DNA from: Bacillota bacterium
GTDB taxonomy: Bacteria; Bacillota; Clostridia; Tissierellales; Sedimentibacteraceae
Reading direction: 5' to 3'
NCBI GenBank assembly: GCA_023416855.1
Contig: JAEZGU010000109.1
Span: 1 to 12,449 of the forward strand
DNA: 12,449 nt
A program made the position numbers and the translations under genes. How positions within the stretch are numbered: the first letter of the stretch is position 1; each line of letters opens with the position of its first letter. Below are positions 1-5,841 of this stretch, one piece after another. The notes under the pieces were generated by a model that was not told where the DNA came from, made no database searches, and saw only the letters and a list, made by a program, of their open reading frames with translations.

Positions 1-45
1 CATAAATTAATAGGAGGTGCCTGCCCTCATGTCATTAATAGTTAA
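1..45 (+). CDS. C-terminal end of an upstream gene, possibly a TIGR03960-type B12-binding radical SAM protein (partial)
   Basis: Frame 1 is open from the window edge and reads HKLIGGACPHVINS before a TAA at 43-45, so it would overlap the next gene by 17 bases. A TIGR03960-type radical SAM gene is the usual upstream neighbour of DUF2344 genes in Clostridia, and a short overlap fits translational coupling. Fourteen residues do not identify a family. Frame 2 instead closes at 8-10, so the upstream gene could end there. The call rests mainly on context. Confidence 0.4.
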   Translation, partial: HKLIGGACPHVINS

Positions 46-703
46 ATACACTAAGACAGGAAATTTAAAATATATATCTCATTTGGATGTATTAAGATTT
101 ATTCAAAGAGCTGTTAAAAGAGCAGGAATAAATGCAAAGTATTCAGAGGGTTTTAATCCACATATGAGAACATCATTTGGTTTCCCATTATCATTAGGCA
201 TAGAAAGCATTGGTGAATATTTCGATATAGAATTAAATGAAGATATTGCTCCTGATGATTTTGTAAATAAAATGAATGCTGTTATGCCAAAAGAAATGCA
301 GATATTAAAAGCGGAATATTCTGATGACAGCCGTTCATTAATGGCAAGGAGTTCATATACAGAATATTTATATAATATTGAATTTAATAATTTGGATATT
401 AATGAGCTTAATAATTTATTAAAGGAAATAGTTGAAACAGGTATTGTTTTCAGTAAGCAGAAAAAAAATAAGAAAAATAAAATAGTTACTAAGGAATACA
501 ATACAAAGGATTTTATATCATACCTTAATGCATATGAAAAACCGGGTAAGTTGGTTATAGAAGCAACTTTCATAACAGCAGAAACCGGCAGCATGAAAGC
601 GGATGATTTAATAAAAATTATAGTTGATAATGGTTTAGACATTGATTATTACACTATTTTAAAAGTGGATACATTAGATGAAAACAAAAAACCAATACTT
701 TAA
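29..703 (+). CDS. DUF2344 / TIGR03936 family radical SAM-associated protein
   Basis: A 224-aa protein recognised by its N-terminus: MSLIVKYTKTGNLKYISHLD, followed by a stretch with YSEGFNPHMR and the segment FGFPLSLGIES. This pattern is typical of DUF2344, found as a separate protein or fused to a B12-binding radical SAM protein. The biochemical role is unknown; tRNA or ribosome modification is only inferred from its neighbours. The ATG at 29 is preferred over the GTG at 17, because the GTG lies inside the TAGGAGG ribosome binding site (11-17), which is 11 bases before the ATG. The reading frame of the preceding gene probably overlaps the start. In many Clostridia rng follows directly; here about 2.5 kb of accessory DNA intervenes. 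No terminator is visible after the stop. Confidence 0.85.
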   Translation: MSLIVKYTKTGNLKYISHLDVLRFIQRAVKRAGINAKYSEGFNPHMRTSFGFPLSLGIESIGEYFDIELNEDIAPDDFVNKMNAVMPKEMQILKAEYSDDSRSLMARSSYTEYLYNIEFNNLDINELNNLLKEIVETGIVFSKQKKNKKNKIVTKEYNTKDFISYLNAYEKPGKLVIEATFITAETGSMKADDLIKIIVDNGLDIDYYTILKVDTLDENKKPIL

Positions 704-836
704 AAGGTAGTTTGATAAAAATTCTTGGAACAATTAATTTTTAAAGTACGCCTTATATAAGATGTGTTTTATCGCAGAATGCTTGTTTGACAGCAAGTAC
801 TAATATGTTCATCATGATAATCCATAATGTATATTA

Positions 837-866
837 TTGAACAGAAAACAGATAGAAGGATATATT
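837..866 (+). promoter_or_regulatory. Candidate promoter for the membrane-anchored unknown
   Basis: TTGAAC (837-842) and TATATT (861-866) are separated by 18 bases, predicting a start near 873 and a leader of about 40 bases. The rest of the 704-912 gap is AT-rich, with a small GCTTG/CAAGT inverted repeat near 781-799 and no open frame I trust. Confidence 0.4.
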
Positions 867-912
867 TTAATAAAAATATTTATATTGAAAATAGTTTAGA
901 ATGGAGATAAGT

Positions 913-1479
913 ATGAATAAAAAATTAATGAAAATTTTATTGTTTGTAGCTTTAATTCTAATTATTACTTTTTATATTATATTTGCTAATTGTTTTAACT
1001 TAATCAATAATTATTTTGAAAAAGGATATGCAAATAAATATGGTGCAGTAGCCGGACCAATTGGTGCATATGAACGGGGTTTGTATTCATTTATTAATAC
1101 TATTATTGAAAATGACGATTATGGGGTATTAGTTATCAAAAATAATGGTAGATTTATTTATTATCCAGGTTATGAAAATCTTTTTGAAACTAAAGAAGAA
1201 AATGTCTATAAATATGAAGGGGTTTGGTATTTATCCGATAAATTACGATTTACAATAACAAGAACTACATTGAATAAATATGGGTTTAATTTATTGTTTA
1301 AAGATTTTGAATTTACAAGTAAAATTCATTTCAATTTTATAAAAGATGGGTGGTATAGCGATAATCTTTTCATTAATGGCATAGAGTTTCAACCTGTAGA
1401 GAAAATTACAGAAAATGAAGAAAAAAGATTATTTCTTGATAATGAAATTATCGATAAGTTTTTAAAAGAAAATAAATAG
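913..1479 (+). CDS. Unknown protein with an N-terminal membrane anchor
   Basis: A 188-aa protein not assigned to any family. Two lysines near the start lead into one long hydrophobic segment (about residues 5-28, rich in L, I, F, V), without a clear signal-peptidase or lipobox site. This suggests a membrane anchor with the remainder outside the cell. The soluble part is rich in aromatic residues, N and K (for example YKYEGVWYLSDKLRF and INGIEFQPVEKI), which suggests a beta-rich domain. The ATG at 913 is chosen over the ATG at 901, because GGAG at 903-906 lies 6 bases before 913 and inside the longer frame. It is the first gene of the accessory insert and runs in the same direction as the next gene. 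Function unknown. Confidence 0.7.
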   Translation: MNKKLMKILLFVALILIITFYIIFANCFNLINNYFEKGYANKYGAVAGPIGAYERGLYSFINTIIENDDYGVLVIKNNGRFIYYPGYENLFETKEENVYKYEGVWYLSDKLRFTITRTTLNKYGFNLLFKDFEFTSKIHFNFIKDGWYSDNLFINGIEFQPVEKITENEEKRLFLDNEIIDKFLKENK

Positions 1480-1501
1480 GTTTACTTTTAAATAAAATTA
1501 T

Positions 1502-1548
1502 TCTCTTTAATATATGTAATTGCAATTACAATAAAATAGATAAAGAGA
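1502..1548 (+). promoter_or_regulatory. Nested inverted repeats over the ribosome binding site region of the 231-aa gene
   Basis: An exact 16-base palindrome, TGTAATTGCAATTACA (1515-1530), lies inside an exact 8-base inverted repeat, TCTCTTTA (1502-1509) and TAAAGAGA (1541-1548). The right outer arm overlaps the purine-rich region (GAGAGAG, about 1545-1551) that should bind 16S rRNA for the start at 1560. The palindrome could be a repressor operator. In RNA, the nested hairpin could hide the ribosome binding site. Both roles are inferred. Confidence 0.5.
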
Positions 1549-1559
1549 GAGTGATTTTT

Positions 1560-2255
1560 ATGGCTGGAGTACACGTAATACAAAGAACTACAAATTCATC
1601 TAATCGAAACATTGTTAGAGCAACCTCTGTTTTAGTTTTACCAAGCTATGCAACCTATAGATCTAATACAACACCAGGTATCCATGGTGCTTTCCCGGAA
1701 TTTATTCATGGGTTTTATGCTGGTAACTATGGATTTGATGCTGGACTAATGTACAAAGATGGTGAATTCAAACTTTTCTTTGGTGGTTTTGCTGGAACTG
1801 GTGACACAATATGGATGGATAAACCTGTTCCCCTAAATAGTGCAGCACTTGGAAAAACAGTGACATTTAATACTCAGTTTACAACCTCAACTAAAAATGT
1901 TATGATTCAAACTTCTATTGGAAGTTATTCAACTTCATTATTGGTAGGATTAACTGATGGGGCGTATAATACAATGACTAATGGTTGTAAATTTGTAAGG
2001 GAAATGGTAATTGCTATAAATAAAGAATCAGATGGGTCTATTTTAGTTCCTACAGGAACTTATTTTACAACATCAACCTTTAAAGATACAGATTTAGTTA
2101 CGGCTTCTGGGGCAAATAAAAAATTAACAACTTCAATTTCTTCTGTGGTAACAGGAACCTTTGATACTGGCACTCCTACGGGAACTTATTCAGGAAGTGG
2201 CAGTTCAACTATTGTGAACGATTATGTTCATGATACTGGATACGGTTCCATATAG
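1560..2255 (+). CDS. Beta-rich unknown protein, possibly of the YrpD/YncM secreted type
   Basis: A 231-aa protein very rich in T, S, G and N, with alternating hydrophobic residues that suggest a beta-sandwich. The segment FIHGFYAGNYGFDAGLMYKD (residues about 51-70), followed by alternating W and V strands, resembles Bacillus YrpD/YncM-type exported proteins as I remember them. This is a loose resemblance, not a confirmed match. A short motif recurs as PTGTY at residues 164-168 and 206-210, the second in a G/S/T-rich tail. There is no signal peptide: the N-terminus MAGVHVIQRTT is polar, which is odd for such a composition. The ATG at 1560 is used instead of the GTG at 1551 because the purine-rich site lies about 8 bases before it. 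The gene looks somewhat less AT-rich than its neighbours. A terminator follows. Confidence 0.65.
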   Translation: MAGVHVIQRTTNSSNRNIVRATSVLVLPSYATYRSNTTPGIHGAFPEFIHGFYAGNYGFDAGLMYKDGEFKLFFGGFAGTGDTIWMDKPVPLNSAALGKTVTFNTQFTTSTKNVMIQTSIGSYSTSLLVGLTDGAYNTMTNGCKFVREMVIAINKESDGSILVPTGTYFTTSTFKDTDLVTASGANKKLTTSISSVVTGTFDTGTPTGTYSGSGSSTIVNDYVHDTGYGSI

Positions 2256-2266
2256 TAATTCAAAAT

Positions 2267-2315
2267 GGGCAATCGTATAACACCTTTATTAAAGGCGTGG
2301 CGATATGCCCTTTTT
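2267..2315 (+). terminator. Rho-independent terminator after the 231-aa gene
   Basis: GGGCA-ATCG (2267-2275) pairs with CGAT-A-TGCCC (2301-2310, one bulged A). A perfect inner hairpin CCTTT/AAAGG sits between them, and five T follow. It separates the first two insert genes from the rest and should stop transcription before the sigma-like gene and rng. Confidence 0.8.
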
Positions 2316-2370
2316 CTTAAATTCCTGCATTTCAATCAAATTACCCAACATGTTAGAATTTTAATTCCTT

Positions 2371-2399
2371 TTTACATATTTCGCATATATAGATAATAT
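2371..2399 (+). promoter_or_regulatory. Candidate promoter of the small sigma-like gene
   Basis: TTTACA (2371-2376), 17 bases, then TAATAT (2394-2399); GATAAT at 2392-2397 is an alternative with 15 bases. Transcription would begin near 2405, after the ATG at 2398. This argues for the downstream TTG start at 2425. Confidence 0.5.
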
Positions 2400-2424
2400 G
2401 AGAAATTTCAAGGGATTGATTAGA

Positions 2425-2973
2425 TTGGTACAACAACAATCGTTATTTGAATTGATATCAAATGCTCAAAACAACGATGAAAGTAGCAAGTTATTAGTAC
2501 TTGAACGATTTAGTAATACAATTAAATGTTATTCAAGAAAATTAAATTATTATTGTGCTGAAACGGATTCGATTATATTTATATTGGTATTAGTACAAAA
2601 TTTGAATTTAAAAAAGCTTAAGAGTTTAGAAGAGGGAGTAATCGTTAAATATATTTATATTAGTATAAAACGTGAATATATTCGCTTATCAAAAAAGAAC
2701 TCATATATTAATTCACATGAAATAGTATTAGATGCCAATATAATTGATTATTTTGATAAAAAAACAGAAAATCTATTAATTGATAATTTTCTGTTTATAA
2801 AATATATAGCTGATAATTTAACAGGAAATCAAAAAAAGGTTTTTTTATATCTTATCGATGGTTATTCTAATACAGAAATAGCAAACTTAATTGGAATAAG
2901 TAAACAAGCTGTAGGAAAGATAAAAAAGAAAATCATATTAAAATTAAGAAAAGAATATGAAAATACTATTTAA
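2425..2973 (+). CDS. Small sigma-70-like transcription regulator (HTH_16 type region 2 plus region 4)
   Basis: A 182-aa protein. The first half (SLFELISNAQNNDESSK, then IKCYSRKLNYY) resembles the HTH_16/sigma region 2 domain of small clostridial sigma-like regulators. The end, residues about 132-178, is a region 4-like helix-turn-helix (TGNQKKVFLYLIDGYSNTEI, then ANLIGISKQAVGKIKKKI). It should direct RNA polymerase to specific promoters; its targets are unknown, the adjacent insert genes being obvious candidates. The start is uncertain. The ATG at 2398 has no ribosome binding site and overlaps a candidate -10 box. The TTG at 2425 has AAGGGA (2410-2415) 9 bases upstream and gives the usual domain start. 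No anti-sigma gene is adjacent. Confidence 0.75.
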   Translation: MVQQQSLFELISNAQNNDESSKLLVLERFSNTIKCYSRKLNYYCAETDSIIFILVLVQNLNLKKLKSLEEGVIVKYIYISIKREYIRLSKKNSYINSHEIVLDANIIDYFDKKTENLLIDNFLFIKYIADNLTGNQKKVFLYLIDGYSNTEIANLIGISKQAVGKIKKKIILKLRKEYENTI

Positions 2974-3036
2974 CTTCATTTATACTTTTTGAAAGCTATA
3001 AGATGTAAAAACATATAATAAAAATAAAATTCAATA

Positions 3037-3065
3037 TTAACATTTGTGCTACATTGTGCTACAAT
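3037..3065 (+). promoter_or_regulatory. Toxin-antitoxin type promoter with a tandem-repeat operator
   Basis: TTAACA (3037-3042), 17 bases, TACAAT (3060-3065). The spacer and -10 box contain two exact head-to-tail copies of TTGTGCTACA (3044-3053 and 3054-3063). Repeats across the promoter are what ribbon-helix-helix antitoxins bind to repress their own operons. Both promoter and operator look complete although the downstream gene is truncated. Confidence 0.65.
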
Positions 3066-3092
3066 TAGTCAAAGGATAAAGGAAGTGATATT

Positions 3093-3212
3093 ATGAGTAC
3101 AATAACAGTAAGGTTTAATAAAGAAGAAGAAAAGCTATTTAATGAATATGCTAAGTTATATGGAATCCCACTATCAACTTTATTAAAAAATACTTATTTA
3201 TCTTATTTTTAA
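3093..3212 (+). pseudogene. Truncated RelB/DUF6290-like ribbon-helix-helix antitoxin remnant
   Basis: An intact 39-codon frame: MSTITVRFNKEEEKLFNEYA, then KLYGIPLSTLLKNTYLSYF. The beta strand, two helices and the G(I/K)PLSxL motif match the DNA-binding N-terminus of DUF6290/RelB-type antitoxins. Family members are usually about 70-80 aa with an acidic C-terminal tail that wraps the toxin. Here similarity stops after STLLK (about position 3180), and no toxin gene follows: the stop lies 24 bases before rng. The ribosome binding site GGAAG (3081-3085) is weak but present. The short protein may still bind its operator but should not neutralise a toxin. The alternative is a genuine stand-alone mini-repressor. 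Confidence 0.65.
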
Positions 3213-3236
3213 AATTTGTAACCATTGGGGAATTAC

Positions 3237-4724
3237 ATGAAAAGCATTTTAATCAATAGTTCAATATTCTTTGATCAGGTTGCTGTTTTAGAGGACGGCA
3301 AACTGATTGATTATATTCATGAAGAAAAAGATAACAAAAAAGTTATAGGCAACATCTACAAGGGGAAAGTTATGAATATTCTCCCAGGTATGGATGCAGC
3401 TTTTATTGATATTGGATTTGAAAAGAATGCTTATTTATTTTTAGATGACCTTCTTTCAGATAAATTTTTAAAAGAAAAAAAGTTAAAAAAAAGAGATGTT
3501 GATAATATAAATAAAGTTTTGAAAAAAGGAGACGAGCTCCTTGTACAAATAATTAGGGAGCCTATTGGTGAGAAAAATATTTCTGTTACTACAGATATAT
3601 CATTAACCGGAAAACATATTGCCTTTATTCCTTATAGTACAGAAGTTAATATTTCAAAGAAAATTAAAGATAATGATGAAAGAAACAGACTTGAGCAAAT
3701 AGGAAAAGAAATCATGAAAGACGGGAACGGCATGATAATCAGAACATTTGCAAAGGGCTGTATGAAGGAAGATATGCAGAAAGAATATAACATGCTATCT
3801 TCGATATTCAAAAAAATAGAAAAACAACTAAACTATTCATATGCACCAAAGCTTCTTTATGAAAACAATTCTTTTATTGAAAAATTGTTTTATGATTATG
3901 TAGATAATTCGGTAAAAGAAATATTTGTGGAAGATAAAGTAACGAAAGATAAAATTGTCGAGATGATAACAGGATATCCTGAATTATCAGACATTAGCAT
4001 TATTGAATCAGACAGTTCATTTGAAAAATACAATATTGAAAAACAAATAGGCATGCTTTTTGATAGAAAGGTTGACCTTGATAATGGAGGTTCAATTTTT
4101 ATAGATGTTACTGAGGCAATGACGGTAATAGATGTAAATAGCGGTAGCTTTGTAGGTAGTGAAAATATTGAGAATACTGCTTTAACTATAAACTTATATG
4201 CTTTGGATGAAATAAAAAGACAAATTAATTTAAGAAATATCAGCGGAATAATTATAATTGACTTTATTGATGTTAAAAATAAGGAAAATGTTAATTTGAT
4301 AGTTAATAAAGCAAAAACAATTTTTAAGGAAGATAAAATAAAAACAAATGTAATAGGCATGACAAAACTGAACTTAATGGAATTAACAAGGAAAAAGGAT
4401 TCTGAGAACTTTTATAATTTAATCACAGAAGAGTGTGAGCATTGTAGTGGAAGCGGTAGAACAAGTTCTAATGTGTATATATTTTTGAAGATTGAAGGAA
4501 TAATAAAAAATGTTAAAAAGCACACAAGTTCTGAAGCGATTATATTAAAAACAGGTTCTGTTCTTTATTATAAAATACTAAATGAATGTATGGATATAAT
4601 AAAAAAAATAGAGCAAAAATATAATATAAAAATTTATATTATAAAAGATAATAGTATATTAACTGATGAAATAATTGTTGACAGGACAGGTAAATTAAAT
4701 TATATTAGTATGTATGTCAAATAG
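3237..4724 (+). CDS. rng: Ribonuclease G (RNase E/G family endoribonuclease)
   Basis: A 495-aa single-strand-specific endoribonuclease for rRNA and mRNA processing. An S1 domain spans about residues 36-125 (NIYKGKVMNILPGMDAAFID and on). The catalytic core carries FIDVTEAMTVIDVNSGSFVG with the metal-binding Asp at 299 (E. coli RNase E D303), and DFID at 342-345 (near E. coli D346). C400-E-H-C403 followed by GSGR is the zinc-link motif that joins subunits. The C-terminal degradosome scaffold of RNase E is absent, as in RNase G. The ATG at 3237 has GGGG (3227-3230) 6 bases upstream; the TTG at 3225 overlaps that site. The gene normally follows DUF2344 directly, but here an insert intervenes, so the antitoxin-type promoter at 3037 is the nearest visible promoter. 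Confidence 0.95.
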   Translation: MKSILINSSIFFDQVAVLEDGKLIDYIHEEKDNKKVIGNIYKGKVMNILPGMDAAFIDIGFEKNAYLFLDDLLSDKFLKEKKLKKRDVDNINKVLKKGDELLVQIIREPIGEKNISVTTDISLTGKHIAFIPYSTEVNISKKIKDNDERNRLEQIGKEIMKDGNGMIIRTFAKGCMKEDMQKEYNMLSSIFKKIEKQLNYSYAPKLLYENNSFIEKLFYDYVDNSVKEIFVEDKVTKDKIVEMITGYPELSDISIIESDSSFEKYNIEKQIGMLFDRKVDLDNGGSIFIDVTEAMTVIDVNSGSFVGSENIENTALTINLYALDEIKRQINLRNISGIIIIDFIDVKNKENVNLIVNKAKTIFKEDKIKTNVIGMTKLNLMELTRKKDSENFYNLITEECEHCSGSGRTSSNVYIFLKIEGIIKNVKKHTSSEAIILKTGSVLYYKILNECMDIIKKIEQKYNIKIYIIKDNSILTDEIIVDRTGKLNYISMYVK

Positions 4725-4733
4725 CAAAAATAG

Positions 4734-4762
4734 TTGACAAATGTATTGTAATTTGTTAAAAT
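4734..4762 (+). promoter_or_regulatory. Promoter of the rplU-prp-rpmA operon
   Basis: TTGACA (4734-4739), 17 bases, TAAAAT (4757-4762), beginning 10 bases after the rng stop. Transcription should start near 4769, just before the L21 leader. Confidence 0.8.
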
Positions 4763-4768
4763 CTATAT

Positions 4769-4836
4769 TTGCAAGAGCCGCGCGGATCAGGTTAAAACTT
4801 TATAGTACCTGCAATGGCGAGACTGGGTAGAGGAGG
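4769..4836 (+). ncRNA. Ribosomal protein L21 leader RNA
   Basis: The untranslated leader between the promoter and rplU is structured and less AT-rich than its surroundings. CAGGT (4788-4792) pairs with ACCTG (4807-4811), flanked by GCC/GGC pairing (about 4777-4779 and 4816-4818). A purine-rich end runs into AGGAGG. Position and layout fit the Firmicutes L21 leader, where a ribosomal protein represses its own operon. I assigned it by context and pairing, not by a covariance model. Confidence 0.7.
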
Positions 4837-4844
4837 TAACTTAA

Positions 4845-5156
4845 ATGTACGCAATCATTGAGACTGGTGGAAAACAATATAGAGTTCAAGAAGGCGATGT
4901 TATCAGAGTTGAAAAACTTAACATAGCTGACGGTGAAAAAGTAAAATTTGATAAAGTTTTACTTGTTGCTGAAGAAGGAAAATTAAATGTTGGTAAACCA
5001 TATGTTGACGGAGCAGTAGTTGAAGGTTTGGTTGAAAACCAAGGAAAAGCTAAGAAAATAATAATTTTCAAGTATAAAGCTAAAAAAGACTACAGAAAGA
5101 AACAAGGTCATCGTCAACCTTATACTCAAATTAAAATTGAGAAAATAGTTGGATAA
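4845..5156 (+). CDS. rplU: 50S ribosomal protein L21
   Basis: A 103-aa protein of full family length. It starts MYAIIETGGKQYRVQEGD and ends with the L21 signature region GHRQPYTQIKIEKI. L21 binds 23S rRNA in the large subunit and contacts L20. The start has AGGAGG at 4831-4836, 8 bases upstream. It is the first gene of a tight operon: the prp start lies 2 bases after its stop. Expression is probably controlled by the leader RNA between its own promoter and the start. Confidence 0.97.
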   Translation: MYAIIETGGKQYRVQEGDVIRVEKLNIADGEKVKFDKVLLVAEEGKLNVGKPYVDGAVVEGLVENQGKAKKIIIFKYKAKKDYRKKQGHRQPYTQIKIEKIVG

Positions 5157-5158
5157 TT

Positions 5159-5488
5159 ATGATTACAGTTTCTGTGTATAAAACCAAAGAAGAAATAAAC
5201 GGTTTTATAGTTGAAGGCCATTCAGGATACGCTGAAGAAGGTATGGACATAGTATGTGCATCGGTTTCTGTTTTATCATATACAGTTCTTAATTCAATTA
5301 ATTTAGTAGCAGGTATTGAGCCTGAAGACATAAACTATGAAGTAAATGAAGACATTGGATTAATGAGTTTAAGAACATTAAAGAATAATGATAAAACTGA
5401 TGTAATATACAGAAGTTTTATAGTAGGTATTGAATTATTACTGGTAGATTACAGTCAATATATTACACTTAAATTTGAGGAGGTGTAA
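5159..5488 (+). CDS. prp: Ribosomal-processing cysteine protease Prp (YsxB family)
   Basis: A 109-aa cysteine protease that removes the N-terminal extension of ribosomal protein L27 so that L27 can function in the peptidyl transferase region. The catalytic pair is visible: H21 in GHSGYA and C33 in DIVCAS, with the expected spacing (S. aureus H22 and C34). The position between rplU and rpmA is the classic one. No separate ribosome binding site is seen in the 2-base gap, so coupling to rplU translation is likely. Its last codons contain the AGGAGG of rpmA. The matching cleavage site in the downstream L27 supports an active enzyme. Confidence 0.93.
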   Translation: MITVSVYKTKEEINGFIVEGHSGYAEEGMDIVCASVSVLSYTVLNSINLVAGIEPEDINYEVNEDIGLMSLRTLKNNDKTDVIYRSFIVGIELLLVDYSQYITLKFEEV

Positions 5489-5490
5489 AC

Positions 5491-5784
5491 ATGTTTTTAA
5501 AATTAAACTTACAGTTATTCGCACATAAAAAAGGTGTTGGTAGCTCTAAAAACGGTCGTGATAGCAATTCCAAAAGACTTGGAGTTAAAAGAACTGATGG
5601 TCAATTTGTTTTAGCAGGAAACATTCTTGTTAGACAAAGAGGAACTAAGCTTCACCCGGGATTGAATGTTGGTATCGGAAGTGATGATACATTGTTTGCA
5701 AAAATTGACGGAAAAGTTAAGTTCGAAAGAAAAGACAAGCAAAGAAAGCAAGTAAGTGTATATCCTTGTGAATTAGAAGCATAA
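5491..5784 (+). CDS. rpmA: 50S ribosomal protein L27 with cleavable N-terminal extension
   Basis: A 97-aa protein. It begins MFLKLNLQLFAHKKGVGSSK. The first ten residues, ending LNLQLF, are the Firmicutes-type extension cut by Prp between F10 and A11, which exposes the AHKKG terminus that reaches the peptidyl transferase centre. The body contains NGRDSNSKRLGVKRTDGQ and the HPGLNVGIGSDDTLFA segment typical of L27. AGGAGGT lies within the end of prp, 2 bases before the start. A strong terminator follows, so rplU-prp-rpmA forms one unit. Confidence 0.97.
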   Translation: MFLKLNLQLFAHKKGVGSSKNGRDSNSKRLGVKRTDGQFVLAGNILVRQRGTKLHPGLNVGIGSDDTLFAKIDGKVKFERKDKQRKQVSVYPCELEA

Positions 5785-5793
5785 ATACAATGT

Positions 5794-5817
5794 ACCTACC
5801 TTTACGGTAGGTTTTTT
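5794..5817 (+). terminator. Rho-independent terminator after rpmA
   Basis: ACCTACC (5794-5800), loop TTTAC, GGTAGGT (5806-5812), then more T to 5817. A perfect 7-base stem closes the rplU-prp-rpmA operon 25 bases before obgE starts. Partial readthrough into obgE is possible, since no strong obgE promoter is seen. Confidence 0.9.
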
Positions 5818-5841
5818 GTATCATAGGAAAGGATCGAGAAT

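Noticed and set aside
103..642. Long open frame on the minus strand inside the DUF2344 gene
   Set aside because: Antisense shadow of a clear family protein; low-complexity S/I/L/F translation and no ribosome binding site.
1515..1530. 16-base palindrome as a BirA, Fnr or Zur site
   Set aside because: The half-site and spacing do not match those operators as I know them, so no regulator is named.
1560..2255. Eqolisin-like glutamic peptidase for the 231-aa protein
   Set aside because: A segment (NGCKFVREMVIAIN then SILVPTG) loosely recalls that fold, but the catalytic Gln/Glu context is not convincing.
3896..4360. Minus-strand open frame inside rng
   Set aside because: Hydrophobic low-complexity translation opposite conserved catalytic residues of RNase G; a shadow of AT-rich coding.
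5131..5331. Minus-strand open frames across rplU-prp
   Set aside because: Opposite highly conserved ribosomal protein and protease genes, with no start signal.
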